Shown: piece after piece, positions 8,536-17,692 of the stretch
Layout: each line of letters opens with the position of its first letter
Numbering within the stretch: position 1 is the first letter of the stretch
Source: an uncultured Gammaproteobacteria bacterium
GTDB taxonomy: Bacteria > Pseudomonadota > Gammaproteobacteria > Pseudomonadales > Pseudohongiellaceae
Assembly: GCA_913054495.1 (NCBI GenBank)
Contig: CAJXIY010000006.1
Coordinates: 1-64,000 of the forward strand
Direction of reading: 5' to 3'
Length of the DNA stretch: 64,000 nt
Notes under the pieces: generated by a model
What the model saw: the letters and a program-made list of their open reading frames with translations, nothing else
The model's database searches: none
What the model was told of the DNA's origin: nothing
Program-made: the position numbers and the translations under genes

Positions 8536-9753
8536 ATGATGGATTTGGGCTTGTCAGAAAAACTGGTTGAGGTACGGGAGACCATTCGCACCTTCGTGGA
8601 AGAAAAGGTCGAACCGGTGCAGCAGGAATATCACGATGAGATCGACGTGGGAGATCGCTGGTCCCACACCGCCCGTCAGGATGAAATTCTCAACAGTTTA
8701 AAAGATGAGGCGCGCAGACTGGGCCTGTGGAATTTCTTCTTGCCAGAAAGTCAGGGCGGTGCTGGCATTTCTAATCTCGAATACGCCCACCTGGCTGAGA
8801 TCATGGGGCGCAGCCGGCTCGCGTCGGAAGCGTTCAATTGCAGCGCACCGGATACGGGCAACATGGAAGTATTGGAGCGTTATGGCTCTGAAGCACAAAA
8901 GAAGCAGTGGTTGGAGCCGCTGCTGGCGGGAGAAATACGCTCTGCCTTTGCCATGACGGAGCCCGGCGTGGCTTCTTCCGATGCGACTAATATCGCGACG
9001 CTTGCCGTACTCGATGGTGATGAATGGGTCATCAGCGGTGAGAAATTTTATATCTCCGGTGCCGGGGATGTGCGCTGCAAGATTATGATCTGCATGGTGG
9101 TAACCGATCCGGATGCGCCGAAGCATAATCGTCAATCCCAGATTCTCGTGCCCATGGATGCAGAAGGCGTGGAGGTTGTGCGCCCGATGCAGGTGTTCGG
9201 ACGCGATGATGCGCCCCATGGACACATGCACATCAAATTTCACAATGTCCGTGTACCCGAAAATAACCTCATTCTTGGTCGGGGTCGCGGTTTCGAGATT
9301 TCTCAGGGTCGTCTTGGCCCGGGTCGAATCCATCACTGCATGCGCTCCATCGGCGCTGCTGAGAAAGCGTTGGATTTAATGTGTAAGCGCGCGGTGAGTC
9401 GTGAAGCTTTCGGCAAGCCCCTGGCGGAATTGGGCGGCAACTATGACATCATTGCCGACAGTCGCATCGAAATTGAGATGTGCAGGCTGCTAACCTTCAA
9501 GACAGCCTGGCTGATGGATACTATTGGTAACAAGGCGGCCAGGGATGCAATTTCTCAAATTAAGGTGGCCGTGCCCAACATGGCCCTGAGAGTAATCGAT
9601 CGGGCCATACAGATGCATGGTGCGGCGGGCATCTCTCAGGATTTTCCACTGGCCGCATTGTGGACCAGTCAGCGCACTTTGAGATTAGCAGATGGCCCCG
9701 ATGAGGTGCATCGGCGTGTTATCGCCAGGAAGGAACTGGCCAAGTATACTTGA
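8536..9753 (+). CDS. Acyl-CoA dehydrogenase (ACAD10/11-like)
   Basis: FAD-dependent alpha,beta-dehydrogenase of acyl-CoA thioesters, 405 residues, full length. FAD-contact motif [15 protein letters not shown] lies near residue 135, the middle beta domain follows, and the C-terminal helical domain has [19 protein letters not shown] and [14 protein letters not shown]. The position that holds the catalytic Glu in short- and medium-chain enzymes reads LADGPDEVH, with Asp, as in ACAD10/11-type proteins that act on longer or hydroxylated acyl chains. Good ribosome site AGGAG at 8523. Last gene of the operon, followed by a terminator. Confidence 0.9.
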   Translation: MMDLGLSEKLVEVRETIRTFVEEKVEPVQQEYHDEIDVGDRWSHTARQDEILNSLKDEARRLGLWNFFLPESQGGAGISNLEYAHLAEIMGRSRLASEAFNCSAPDTGNMEVLERYGSEAQKKQWLEPLLAGEIRSAFAMTEPGVASSDATNIATLAVLDGDEWVISGEKFYISGAGDVRCKIMICMVVTDPDAPKHNRQSQILVPMDAEGVEVVRPMQVFGRDDAPHGHMHIKFHNVRVPENNLILGRGRGFEISQGRLGPGRIHHCMRSIGAAEKALDLMCKRAVSREAFGKPLAELGGNYDIIADSRIEIEMCRLLTFKTAWLMDTIGNKAARDAISQIKVAVPNMALRVIDRAIQMHGAAGISQDFPLAALWTSQRTLRLADGPDEVHRRVIARKELAKYT

Positions 9754-9790
9754 GACCAGATGATTATCTGGCAGCGAGCCAAGAAAAGAA

Positions 9791-9817
9791 AAATTGGGAA
9801 CTTCGGTTCCCATTTTT
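9791..9817 (+). terminator. Intrinsic terminator with UUCG loop
   Basis: GGGAAC-TTCG-GTTCCC followed by ATTTTT, 40 bases after the acyl-CoA dehydrogenase stop. The UUCG tetraloop and T-tract make it a convincing terminator, closing the 5.7-9.75 kb operon; the upstream A-tract would also allow leftward use. Confidence 0.9.
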
Positions 9818-9857
9818 ATGAATTGTAGATGAGACTGCTAACCACAATATAAATGTA

Positions 9858-10706
9858 ATGGAACTAACAGTAGCCGCAATAATTCCAGTGTTTAACCGTG
9901 TTCAGTTACTGGGCCGTGCCCTGGAATCCGTGTACGCACAGACTTCGCCGGCAGATGAGGTCTGCGTCGTTGACGATGGTTCGAGCGATGGTGTTCGAGA
10001 ATTCGTAGAAGAGAATTTTCCAGAGGCACTATACTGCTACCAGCACAATCAAGGCGTTAGTGCGGCGCGTAATCGTGGTGTGGCTGTTACCACCAGTAGT
10101 TGGCTGGCATTTCTGGATTCGGATGACGAGTGGCTGCCCGGAAAACTGCAGGCCCAACTCGACGCACTGACAGAGCAGGACGAGTACCGCCTGGTACATT
10201 GTGATGAAATCTGGATTCGCCGGGGGGTCAGGGTTAACCCGATGAACAAACATCAAAAAAGCGGCGGGGATTTGTTTGCGTGTTGTTTGCCTCGCTGTGT
10301 GATTTCTCCATCGGCGGTGCTGCTGGAGCGCAGCCTGTTGAGCGAGTGCGGCGGCTTCGATGAGAGTCTGCCGGCTTGCGAGGATTACGATCTCTGGTTA
10401 AGAATATGCAGCAGGTATTCGGTGCTCTATCTCGAGCAGGCATTGTTAAGAAAATACGGGGGTCATGAGGATCAATTGTCCAGCAAGTATTGGGGCATGG
10501 ACAGATTTCGAATACAGGCTCTGGACAAGCTGTTGAGATCGGGGACGCTTAAGCGGGAACAGGCGTTAGCGGCGCGAGCGATGCTGGTCAGAAAAAGTAC
10601 AATCATGATGAATGGGGCAAGCAAACGAAAAAACACAGAACTGGCACAGAAGTACCGGCGCCTGATCGAAAACTATTCGCTGGGTGCTGAGGAAGAACAG
10701 CAGTGA
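9858..10706 (+). CDS. Family 2 glycosyltransferase
   Basis: GT-A fold sugar transferase of 282 residues using a nucleotide-sugar donor. AAIIPVFNRVQLLGRALESV opens the Rossmann-like domain, VVDDGSSDG binds UDP, and AFLDSDDEW provides the DxD metal site near residue 85; the acceptor half has CEDYDLWLRI. No membrane helix, so it acts at the inner face of the membrane or in the cytosol. The stop overlaps the GTG of the next gene (GTGA), so it is translationally coupled to a nucleosidase-like protein, an unusual partner for a cell-surface glycosyltransferase. Confidence 0.88.
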   Translation: MELTVAAIIPVFNRVQLLGRALESVYAQTSPADEVCVVDDGSSDGVREFVEENFPEALYCYQHNQGVSAARNRGVAVTTSSWLAFLDSDDEWLPGKLQAQLDALTEQDEYRLVHCDEIWIRRGVRVNPMNKHQKSGGDLFACCLPRCVISPSAVLLERSLLSECGGFDESLPACEDYDLWLRICSRYSVLYLEQALLRKYGGHEDQLSSKYWGMDRFRIQALDKLLRSGTLKREQALAARAMLVRKSTIMMNGASKRKNTELAQKYRRLIENYSLGAEEEQQ

Positions 10707-11533
10707 CGCATCGCAGTGGGGTAAACCTGGTGGTGGCCCACGCCCTCGAAGCGAAGCCCCTCATCGGATTTTTTCGGCTAAGACGGCAACTGACGGCAAA
10801 ACCATATCCGATCTATGGCGGGGAAGAGGGCATTTGTTTGATAGTGAGCGGTTTGGGTCGAAAGGCAGCGGCGGCTGCTACGCTCCACCTGGGGAAATGG
10901 CAGGCGCAGCAGATGGGGGCAGTGTCGGGCTGGTTAAACATTGGCATTGCCGGTCATCAGAAGCTCGCTATCGGTGAAGGCATCCTGGCGCACAAAATTA
11001 TCGAGAGGGCGTCCTCGTCCTGTTTTTATCCAAGCCAGATGTTTTCCGGTTTCCATACCGGAGACGTAATCAGCGTCGACGCGCCGGAACTCAATTATCC
11101 AGAAAATGCCGCCTATGAAATGGAGGCATCGGGGTTTTATGCCAGCGCAATGAGATTAGCAAACACAGAGCTGGCCCAGGTTTATAAAATCATTTCCGAC
11201 AATCCGTTCAATTCAATTGAGAAAATTGATGCCAGATTCGTGAGCGATTGTATGTCGGGGCAGATTGATCAGATTCAACGACTGGTGTCGGGATTGCAGG
11301 AATTGGCAGAGGTATATAACGATGCCTACCAGCTACCGGAAGCCGTCATGCAACTGGGCTCGAAGGTAAATCCAACTGTCACGCAACAGCTCCAGCTCAA
11401 GCGCTTGGTCCAGCGCTATCACGCCCTCAATCGAAGCGATGAGTTGAATGACTTTCTGAAAAAATCTTTCAATTCCGCCAGGCAGCTGATAGCAGAGCTT
11501 GAGCTTAACATGCGGCAATCAGGGGGGCGGTGA
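10703..11533 (+). CDS. Nucleoside phosphorylase/nucleosidase-like protein
   Basis: A 276-residue protein whose first 170 residues resemble the MTA/SAH nucleosidase and purine phosphorylase fold: VVAHALEAKPLIGFF at the start, LIVSGLGRKAAAAAT for the phosphate/ribose loop, WLNIGIAGH, then YEMEASGFYASAMRLA (the MEA motif that holds ribose hydroxyls) and IISDNP, where Asp is the purine-protonating acid. A helical C-terminal extension of about 100 residues is not part of that family. GTG start overlaps the glycosyltransferase stop. In this operon it could hydrolyse 5'-deoxyadenosine made by the downstream radical SAM enzyme; that role is inference. Confidence 0.65.
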   Translation: MTHRSGVNLVVAHALEAKPLIGFFRLRRQLTAKPYPIYGGEEGICLIVSGLGRKAAAAATLHLGKWQAQQMGAVSGWLNIGIAGHQKLAIGEGILAHKIIERASSSCFYPSQMFSGFHTGDVISVDAPELNYPENAAYEMEASGFYASAMRLANTELAQVYKIISDNPFNSIEKIDARFVSDCMSGQIDQIQRLVSGLQELAEVYNDAYQLPEAVMQLGSKVNPTVTQQLQLKRLVQRYHALNRSDELNDFLKKSFNSARQLIAELELNMRQSGGR

Positions 11534-11538
11534 TTAGC

Positions 11539-12555
11539 ATGTTCTCTGCTATCTACATAGAAGAAGAAGTGGCAGATACCGCGAGAGTGGAATCCATCCT
11601 GCAGAAATTTCCGGATATTCCCCAAATTCGCTGTGAAAGATATGCAGAGATATTCAATCGAAAGGCCCAGAATTTTCGCCTGCAGAAGCGCGCCCCCGCC
11701 CTGATTCTGGCGAAGAAATATGGCAAGTTGGTGCTACCAGCGCCGGCAGGCTACGGTTTTGATGCCAGCGCCAGTTATTACTTCTCGCATATGCTCAATT
11801 GCGTCTATGACTGCCGCTATTGCTTTCTGCAAGGCATGTATCGTTCGGCGAACTACGTATTATTCACTAACTATGAAGACTTTGGGGCTGCGATCGACGA
11901 TGTTATCGCGCAATCTTCCGGTTCTTCAGTTTTTTACAGCGGCTACGACTGTGACAGTCTTGCATTGGATCCGGTTAGCAATTTTTGTCGCTTCTTCATC
12001 CCGGAATTTTCCCGCCACCCGCAGGCGACACTGGAAGTAAGAACCAAGAGTACCCAGATCAGACACTTGCTGGAAATGCAGCCAATACCCAATTGCGTCA
12101 TTGCCATGAGTTTCACCCCAGAGGGAGCGGCTGCAAGGTGGGAGCATAAAGTACCGGCCATTGGCAAACGAATTGAGGCGCTGGGGAAACTGCAGAAGGC
12201 GGGATGGAAGGTGGCACTACGTTTCGAGCCCATTATCTTCGGTTCGGAAATATTCGAGGCAGGCGCTAAAGCAATCGACACCCTGGCTGCATATCGACAA
12301 TTATTCATCGAGGTGTTCGAGAAGATTGATCCCTCCACGGTGCACTCGGTGAGCACCGGATTGTTTCGCGTGCCGCTCAGCTATTACAAGAATATCGTCA
12401 AGCTGTATCCGGATGAAGCATTGTTCGCGCGGCAAACCGAGACCCGGCAGGGCCTGGTATTATTTTCTATTGACAGGGAGAGCGAGCAGCTCGAGGCCTT
12501 GGAAAAACTGCTATTTGGTTTTATTAATCGGCAACAGTATTATCGTTGCGCATAA
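11539..12555 (+). CDS. Spore-photoproduct-lyase-like radical SAM protein
   Basis: Radical SAM enzyme of 338 residues. The 4Fe-4S cysteines C88, C92 and C95 lie in NCVYDCRYCFLQG, followed by the TIM-barrel segments VFYSGYDCDSLALDP and LEVRTKST, and VIAMSFTPE. This wording matches the spore-photoproduct-lyase family, which cleaves thymine photodimers in spores, but this is a non-spore-forming lineage so the substrate is uncertain. ATG 11539 is preferred to GTG 11530 because AGGGGGG at 11521-11527 suits only the former. It starts five bases after the nucleosidase-like gene. No photolyase gene is nearby. Confidence 0.82.
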   Translation: MFSAIYIEEEVADTARVESILQKFPDIPQIRCERYAEIFNRKAQNFRLQKRAPALILAKKYGKLVLPAPAGYGFDASASYYFSHMLNCVYDCRYCFLQGMYRSANYVLFTNYEDFGAAIDDVIAQSSGSSVFYSGYDCDSLALDPVSNFCRFFIPEFSRHPQATLEVRTKSTQIRHLLEMQPIPNCVIAMSFTPEGAAARWEHKVPAIGKRIEALGKLQKAGWKVALRFEPIIFGSEIFEAGAKAIDTLAAYRQLFIEVFEKIDPSTVHSVSTGLFRVPLSYYKNIVKLYPDEALFARQTETRQGLVLFSIDRESEQLEALEKLLFGFINRQQYYRCA

Positions 12556-12592
12556 GCAATCGTGCTCATAAAGAATTTTCACAGGATTGTCC

Positions 12593-13309
12593 ATGTCCCA
12601 ATTGCATGAAAAACTGGTTGTAGTGTCCGGAGCCTCATCCGGTATTGGTCTGGCGATGGTGAATGCATTGCTCGATGATGGCTACCATGTGTTGGGCTTG
12701 GCCAGGGATTTCGAGCATTCTGTTATAGAACACCAGCGGTTTTCCAGTGTCTCTGTGGACATGACCCGATTTGAGTCATTGTCGGCGGTGCTTGCCGAAA
12801 TTATCGATGCCAACCAACTGCCTATCAAGGCGATTGTGAACAATGCAGGCATAGGAAAAATGGGGTATCTGGAACAATTGTCATTGCCGGACATTCAAGA
12901 GGTAATGGATACCAATTTCATGAGTCACGTCATCGTTACCAAGGCGTTTCTCCCCCTACTCAAAAAACAGGGGCAAGCCGATATTGTATTTACCGGTTCA
13001 GAAGCCGCCCTACAGGGAGCCAGGCAGGGCAGTATTTACTGCGCCAGCAAATTCGCCATCCGTGGTTTCGCCCAGGCATTGCGTGAAGAATGTGCCAAAT
13101 CCAATGTGCGGGTGACCCTGATCAATCCCGGCGCGGTGCGGACAGATTTTTTCGCAGACTTGAATTTCGAACCCGGTGCAGCCGAGGAAAATGCCATAGA
13201 GCCGGAAGACATCGCCAAGACTTTACTCATGGTGCTGGGGGCGAGGGCCGGTACCGTATTCGATGAGATAAACCTGTCTCCACTGACCCATGTCTGGCAA
13301 CGCAAGTAG
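12593..13309 (+). CDS. SDR-family oxidoreductase
   Basis: Short-chain dehydrogenase of 238 residues with SGASSGIG near residue 12, NNAGIGKMG, catalytic FTGSEAALQG and YCASKFAIRG (YxxxK). The C-terminal substrate lid is short and ends LSPLTHVWQRK, as in YdfG/classical SDRs that act on small hydroxy acids or unknown substrates. CAGGA precedes the ATG at 12593. It lies 37 bases after the radical SAM gene and is probably the last gene of that operon. Confidence 0.85.
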   Translation: MSQLHEKLVVVSGASSGIGLAMVNALLDDGYHVLGLARDFEHSVIEHQRFSSVSVDMTRFESLSAVLAEIIDANQLPIKAIVNNAGIGKMGYLEQLSLPDIQEVMDTNFMSHVIVTKAFLPLLKKQGQADIVFTGSEAALQGARQGSIYCASKFAIRGFAQALREECAKSNVRVTLINPGAVRTDFFADLNFEPGAAEENAIEPEDIAKTLLMVLGARAGTVFDEINLSPLTHVWQRK

Positions 13310-13318
13310 TTGGCTGGG

Positions 13319-13371
13319 GGATTATCGCTGCAGTCGCAACTCGCGATTTAACAGCAAAGCTGCGATAATCC
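13319..13371. repeat. Ten-base inverted repeat upstream of copC
   Basis: GGATTATCGC (13319-13328) and GCGATAATCC (13362-13371) are perfect complements separated by 33 bases. It starts ten bases after the SDR stop and ends 61 bases before copC. There is no T-tract; it may fold at the end of the upstream message or be a regulator site for the copper genes. Confidence 0.4.
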
Positions 13372-13432
13372 AATCTACAAGCTGATAGTTAATGACGGGT
13401 GATTTTCGAACCTGTTACACCGAGGTACTTCT

Positions 13433-13873
13433 ATGAAAATTCCGGCCACTGTAAAACTTCTCCTCTGTGCCAGCCTGACGGTGTTGCTGCAATTGAGCGC
13501 CTATGCTCACACCGGCTTGAAAGAATCCACTCCCGCCGCTGCTGCTACCGTCAAGATGTCGCCGGAGCATCTGCTCCTGGTATTCACAGAACCGGTAAAA
13601 CTTCTCAAACTGGAGTTGATGGGCGTGGGTCACGAAATGCCTACTGGGTTCGAAGCAAATAGTGAAGCCATGGTGAGCTACAGGATTGAGACGCCGGGTA
13701 TGCATCCTGGGGAATTTACTGTTAACTGGGCCGTGATCGGAGCCGATGGGCACGCGGTGAGCAATTACTTTAGTTTCACGGTCGACCCAAACGCGCCAGA
13801 GGCAGCTGCCGCGGGGCACGGCCATGGCGCAGCCGCAGGCCATGGTCATGACGCTGCTGCGGATCATCATTAG
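13433..13873 (+). CDS. copC: CopC-type periplasmic copper-binding protein
   Basis: Periplasmic copper chaperone of 146 residues. The signal peptide ends SAYA so that the mature protein begins with His26, the N-terminal Cu(II) ligand of CopC proteins. The CopC domain continues with HLLLVFTEPVKLL and ends with the second site GADGHAVSNYFSFTV. A His-rich tail (GHGHGAAAGHGHD) follows and may bind more metal. Twenty-six bases upstream of copD, forming a two-gene copper unit. Confidence 0.9.
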   Translation: MKIPATVKLLLCASLTVLLQLSAYAHTGLKESTPAAAATVKMSPEHLLLVFTEPVKLLKLELMGVGHEMPTGFEANSEAMVSYRIETPGMHPGEFTVNWAVIGADGHAVSNYFSFTVDPNAPEAAAAGHGHGAAAGHGHDAAADHH

Positions 13874-13899
13874 CCGCCGCTGAAGTTTAGAGTTATTCC

Positions 13900-14817
13900 A
13901 TGTTCAGCTTCCCAACTACTTGGGAATTCGCAAGCTTAGTTTGTAAATTGTTCCTCTATTTCGGTGCCGCCAGTATCGCCGGCGGCAGCCTTTGCCTGTG
14001 GCTATATTCTGATGGCAGCCGACGCATGGTTGAGCGCAATCTCCTCTATATCATGCTCGGTTCCCTGCTGGGATTTCAGGCGGTTATCGCTAATTTTCTG
14101 ATCCAGATTGGCCTCGTCAATGACGATGGCCTGATCGCCATGTTCGATTGGACCATGGCTTCGCTGCTGCTGGATACAGCCCTGGGCGATATGTCGGTGG
14201 CTAGACTACTTGGTTTTGGTATTGCATTTGTCGCCAGCCTGAGATTGTTACGCACCACCAGGCAACTGATGCGGGGCCCGGATCAGACCTTCTACCGCCT
14301 GCAGATGCTGGTGTATTCTCTGGCTTTATTGCTAGTGGCGTTCAGCTTTCGCGTAGGCGGACACAACTCGGTACTGCCCCTCACTTCACAGGTAGCGATT
14401 ACGATTCACTTCATGGCATTCGCGCTGTGGATCGGCTCGTTGTACCCCTTGCTCATGAGCAGCGGTAGCGATGACCTCGCCAGCCTGCAACTGACGATGA
14501 AACGGTTTGGAGATGGCGCCATTGCCATCGTTGTGGCTCTGTTGGCGGCAGGCTCGCTGATGCTCTGGGGGCTGCTGGATTCCTGGCAGGAATTCATCAG
14601 CAGTGCCTATGGGATAGCCCTGCTGATCAAGTTTTCCCTGGTGTTGGCAATCCTTGGGGTGGCTGCAATCAATAGACTGGTGCTGGTACCGCGTCTGAAT
14701 CGGGAGGCGAACGCAGGCAAATTACGCACCTCGATTCGCCAGGAAATGGGGCTGGCTATCGCGATTCTGATGACCACGTCTTATCTTTCTACGATTATCG
14801 GACCCGTTGACCACTAA
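13900..14817 (+). CDS. copD: CopD-family copper resistance/uptake membrane protein
   Basis: Inner-membrane protein of 305 residues with about eight helices. The CopD segment IHFMAFALWIGSLYPLL and the C-terminal YGIALLIKFSLVLAILGVAAINRLVLVPRL match the family, which takes copper from CopC across the membrane. The gene follows copC with a 26-base gap. No cusA, copA or copper-sensing regulator is adjacent, so regulation cannot be assigned. Confidence 0.87.
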   Translation: MFSFPTTWEFASLVCKLFLYFGAASIAGGSLCLWLYSDGSRRMVERNLLYIMLGSLLGFQAVIANFLIQIGLVNDDGLIAMFDWTMASLLLDTALGDMSVARLLGFGIAFVASLRLLRTTRQLMRGPDQTFYRLQMLVYSLALLLVAFSFRVGGHNSVLPLTSQVAITIHFMAFALWIGSLYPLLMSSGSDDLASLQLTMKRFGDGAIAIVVALLAAGSLMLWGLLDSWQEFISSAYGIALLIKFSLVLAILGVAAINRLVLVPRLNREANAGKLRTSIRQEMGLAIAILMTTSYLSTIIGPVDH

Positions 14818-14886
14818 CAAAGAATTCGAATCCCTGTACTTGGACCAGACTCCTGTGGAGCGGCCATTGAATCGATCAGAGCTTCC

Positions 14887-15915
14887 CTAAGTCAGGTTGA
14901 TTGGCTTAACAGACGCAGGCTCGATTGACGAGTCGTCCTCGATCAGTTGCCGAAGCGTAAGGCTGTCCAGATCCAGCATCAGAAAGTCAGCAGTCTGCTG
15001 GACCGGGGAGAACAGCGCTGGGATCGTCACGCTGGACTTGCTTGCAAACAGCAGGCTATTTCCAACGGGTGACCAGGCGAGATTGTACAGGTGGGTGTTA
15101 CAGCTGTAGACCGCCACAGGTTCAGTCATCTCATCGAGATTTCCGAGATAAATCGTAGAACCGCGCTCGCCGTATTGAATATAGGCATATTGATCGCCGG
15201 CATGGGAAACCACGGGAGATGCCATGGCGCCGCTTTCAAATTCCGGAGTTTCTGCGGTGCTCAGGATAATTTTCGCTCCGAGCCACTGCCGCCCATCGGC
15301 CACCACTTCATCGGTAAGCAGGGTCGGCGTTGGGACATTTGCCGTAGACTCCGGGGTGGGTGACAGCTGCAACCAGGTGACCATGACCAGCGTCAGGCAG
15401 AGGGCGGAGATTGCTGCCCTATGTGACCAGTTCAGGCTTGGGAGAAAGGCGGGGGCCGGGATCGCCACAGCGGACGACGGCGGCCGGACAGACTCCACCG
15501 GCGGTATCAGACGGTAACCCTTCTTCGGTATGGTTTCGATGTAGACCCGATCTGAAGAGGCGTCGATGGCTAAATGCTTGCGTAATTCGGAGATAGCACG
15601 GGTCAGGGAGTTTTCATTGACGACGACATGGGGCCATAACTCGTGAATCAGTTCATCCCGAGTCAGGACCCTGTGGGCATTCGCCGCCAGATAACACAGA
15701 AGCTGTACGAGGCGGGGTTCCAGTTGCCGGTATAGGGCACTGTGTCGATGTTGCAGTCGATTTAGCTCGGGCTGGATCTCCCAGTCGCCTACCGCTACAT
15801 GTTCCTGCAGGGCGGCCCCACCGCCTATTGAATGTAGTCCTGCCTGCGTTTCCATAGATGTCGACATTTTGTAGTCCCACGATTTCACGGCTTGCCAGGT
15901 TGACTGGGTATCCAA
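14887..15915 (-). CDS. CadC/ToxR-like membrane-bound transcriptional regulator
   Basis: A 342-residue regulator with an OmpR/PhoB-type winged helix (EPRLVQLLCYLAANAHRVLTRDELIHELWP, then NSLTRAISELRKHL and IETIPKKGYRL at about 65-140), a proline-rich linker, one membrane helix near 165-187, and a periplasmic C-terminal domain with two beta-propeller-like TolB/WD segments (SPVVSHAGDQYAYIQYG, LYNLAWSPVGNSLLFAS). Such proteins bind DNA while anchored and sense periplasmic conditions. The sensor looks shorter than a full propeller. ATG at 15915 is used; an ATG 48 bases inside is equally plausible. It is divergent from the HtrA protease gene and may control it. Confidence 0.82.
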   Translation of the reverse strand: MDTQSTWQAVKSWDYKMSTSMETQAGLHSIGGGAALQEHVAVGDWEIQPELNRLQHRHSALYRQLEPRLVQLLCYLAANAHRVLTRDELIHELWPHVVVNENSLTRAISELRKHLAIDASSDRVYIETIPKKGYRLIPPVESVRPPSSAVAIPAPAFLPSLNWSHRAAISALCLTLVMVTWLQLSPTPESTANVPTPTLLTDEVVADGRQWLGAKIILSTAETPEFESGAMASPVVSHAGDQYAYIQYGERGSTIYLGNLDEMTEPVAVYSCNTHLYNLAWSPVGNSLLFASKSSVTIPALFSPVQQTADFLMLDLDSLTLRQLIEDDSSIEPASVKPINLT

Positions 15916-16160
15916 TGAATTAGACGCAACTCAGGTCGTATTAGTTGTCAAAGCCAGGGTTTTGTCTCATTGCCGACAATAATAATCCAAGTAGACCGCT
16001 GCAGACACGATTTTCATCCATCAACAGGTTTTCTGGACCTTTTATTCACCGCATTTTCAGGTTATTCCACGTATTCGGGCCTAGATTCAGTCTCATGGCA
16101 AGCGGGTGATCCTTCGCCCGAATCGAGAAGCTTTCAGATTAGGTACAGGAGACAGAACTA

Positions 16161-17591
16161 ATGCATAAGCAGATGTGTAGCAAGATAGTCAAATTGATGG
16201 ACAGGCCGATTTCCCAATTAATCCTTGTCCTGGTCGTGGTAATGGTCTGGACCACCCAGGTCCAGGCGATCAGTACCGAGGCGCTCAAGCAGGGCATTCC
16301 CTCCCTGGCACCCATGCTCGAGATCGTAACCCCGGCGGTGGTCAATATCCGGGTCACCAGGGTGAGGCCATCGTCGGCCCGGTTTTTCTCCAATGGCGAG
16401 CAGTTACCGGACGAAGTGAGGCGCTTTTTCCGCGAATTGCCGCAGGGAGGTATTGAATCCCTGCGGCGTCCGTCGATGACGGGTGCTGGCTCTGGGGTCA
16501 TCATAGACGCGCAGCGAGGCTTCGTGGTCACCAATCATCACGTCGTCGAGCACGCCGCCAATATCACGGTCCAACTCAGCGATGGTCGGTCGGTTGAGGC
16601 CGAATTATTGGGCAGTGACGCGGGCACCGACATCGCCCTGTTGCAAATCATGGCCGATTCTCTGGTGGACATAGAGTTCGCCGACATCACTACGGTTCAG
16701 GTTGGTGATTACGTTGTAGCGATTGGAAATCCCTATGGAATAGGTCAGACCGTTACTTCCGGCATAGTCAGCGCTCTTGGCAGGGCCGGGCTTAACCGCG
16801 ATCACTACGAAGATTTCATCCAGACCGATGCCGCGATCAATGTGGGTAACTCCGGTGGCGCCCTGGTGGATATGGAAGGCAGGTTGATAGGAATTAATAC
16901 CGCGATACTCAGCGGTAACGGTGGCAGCAATGGCATCGGATTCGCGATCCCCAGCGATATGGTGGCAGCCGTCAAGGAGCACCTGGAGCGGGATGGCGAG
17001 GTGCGGCGCGGCCTGCTGGGTGTCAGCATTACCGATGTCACGGCGGACGTAAGACTGGCACTGAATGTCGATGTTGGCAGCGGCGCGGTAGTCACCAATG
17101 TGTTAGCCGATAGCGGCGCCGCCAGAGCCGGCATCGAGATATCGGATGTGATCGTGGAAATCGATGGTCGCGCGGTCAATGGTAGTCGTCAGTTACGCAA
17201 TATCGTGGGCCTGATGCGACAGGATCAGGAAGTGGAGCTGGGCCTCTATCGCGACGGTGAAAGAATGAACTTGAGCGCCACGATAGGTGGCGCCCGGAGC
17301 GAGGCATCCGGAGTGGATAGGCGGCCCGCATCGACGGCCGAATTTCGAGGTTCGCGTTTGCGTACGCGCGAGCTGACCGAGGCTGGGGATACCGGCGTGG
17401 ATGTGCTTTCGGTGCGGCGGCAAAGCCGGGCCTGGACTGCGGGATTACGCGCCGGCGATGTGATCACCCATTTGAACCGACAAGCCATCGACGATCTGGC
17501 GGCGTTCGAAGCGCTGGCTGCAGATGCCGAACGATTAATGGCCTTGACCGTTATTCGGGATGGACAGGAGATGCTGCTGTTCGTCCCGTAA
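16161..17591 (+). CDS. DegQ/HtrA-type periplasmic serine endoprotease
   Basis: Periplasmic quality-control protease of 476 residues. A signal peptide ends near TTQVQA; the trypsin-like domain holds H127 (TNHHVV), D157 (GTDIALLQI) and S231 (GNSGGAL); two PDZ domains follow, one starting RRGLLGVSITDV and one at GVDVLSVRRQSRAWTAGLRAG. ACAGGAGA precedes the ATG. The length and PDZ arrangement fit DegQ/MucD. Its promoter region faces the CadC-like regulator, about 245 bases away, and a terminator follows it. Confidence 0.92.
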   Translation: MHKQMCSKIVKLMDRPISQLILVLVVVMVWTTQVQAISTEALKQGIPSLAPMLEIVTPAVVNIRVTRVRPSSARFFSNGEQLPDEVRRFFRELPQGGIESLRRPSMTGAGSGVIIDAQRGFVVTNHHVVEHAANITVQLSDGRSVEAELLGSDAGTDIALLQIMADSLVDIEFADITTVQVGDYVVAIGNPYGIGQTVTSGIVSALGRAGLNRDHYEDFIQTDAAINVGNSGGALVDMEGRLIGINTAILSGNGGSNGIGFAIPSDMVAAVKEHLERDGEVRRGLLGVSITDVTADVRLALNVDVGSGAVVTNVLADSGAARAGIEISDVIVEIDGRAVNGSRQLRNIVGLMRQDQEVELGLYRDGERMNLSATIGGARSEASGVDRRPASTAEFRGSRLRTRELTEAGDTGVDVLSVRRQSRAWTAGLRAGDVITHLNRQAIDDLAAFEALAADAERLMALTVIRDGQEMLLFVP

Positions 17592-17660
17592 ACAGGGAAA
17601 CGCCTCGGGGGAGCTGACTGCGTTTAGCCCCCCAAACCACCTAACAACTGTCCCCCTTTG

Positions 17661-17692
17661 GCCGACTCACTCTGTTGAGCCGGCTTTTTTTT
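17661..17692 (+). terminator. Intrinsic terminator after the HtrA protease
   Basis: GCCGACTCA and TGAGCCGGC form a nine-base stem with one mismatch around CTCTGT, followed by eight Ts. It sits 70 bases after the stop codon. Confidence 0.88.
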
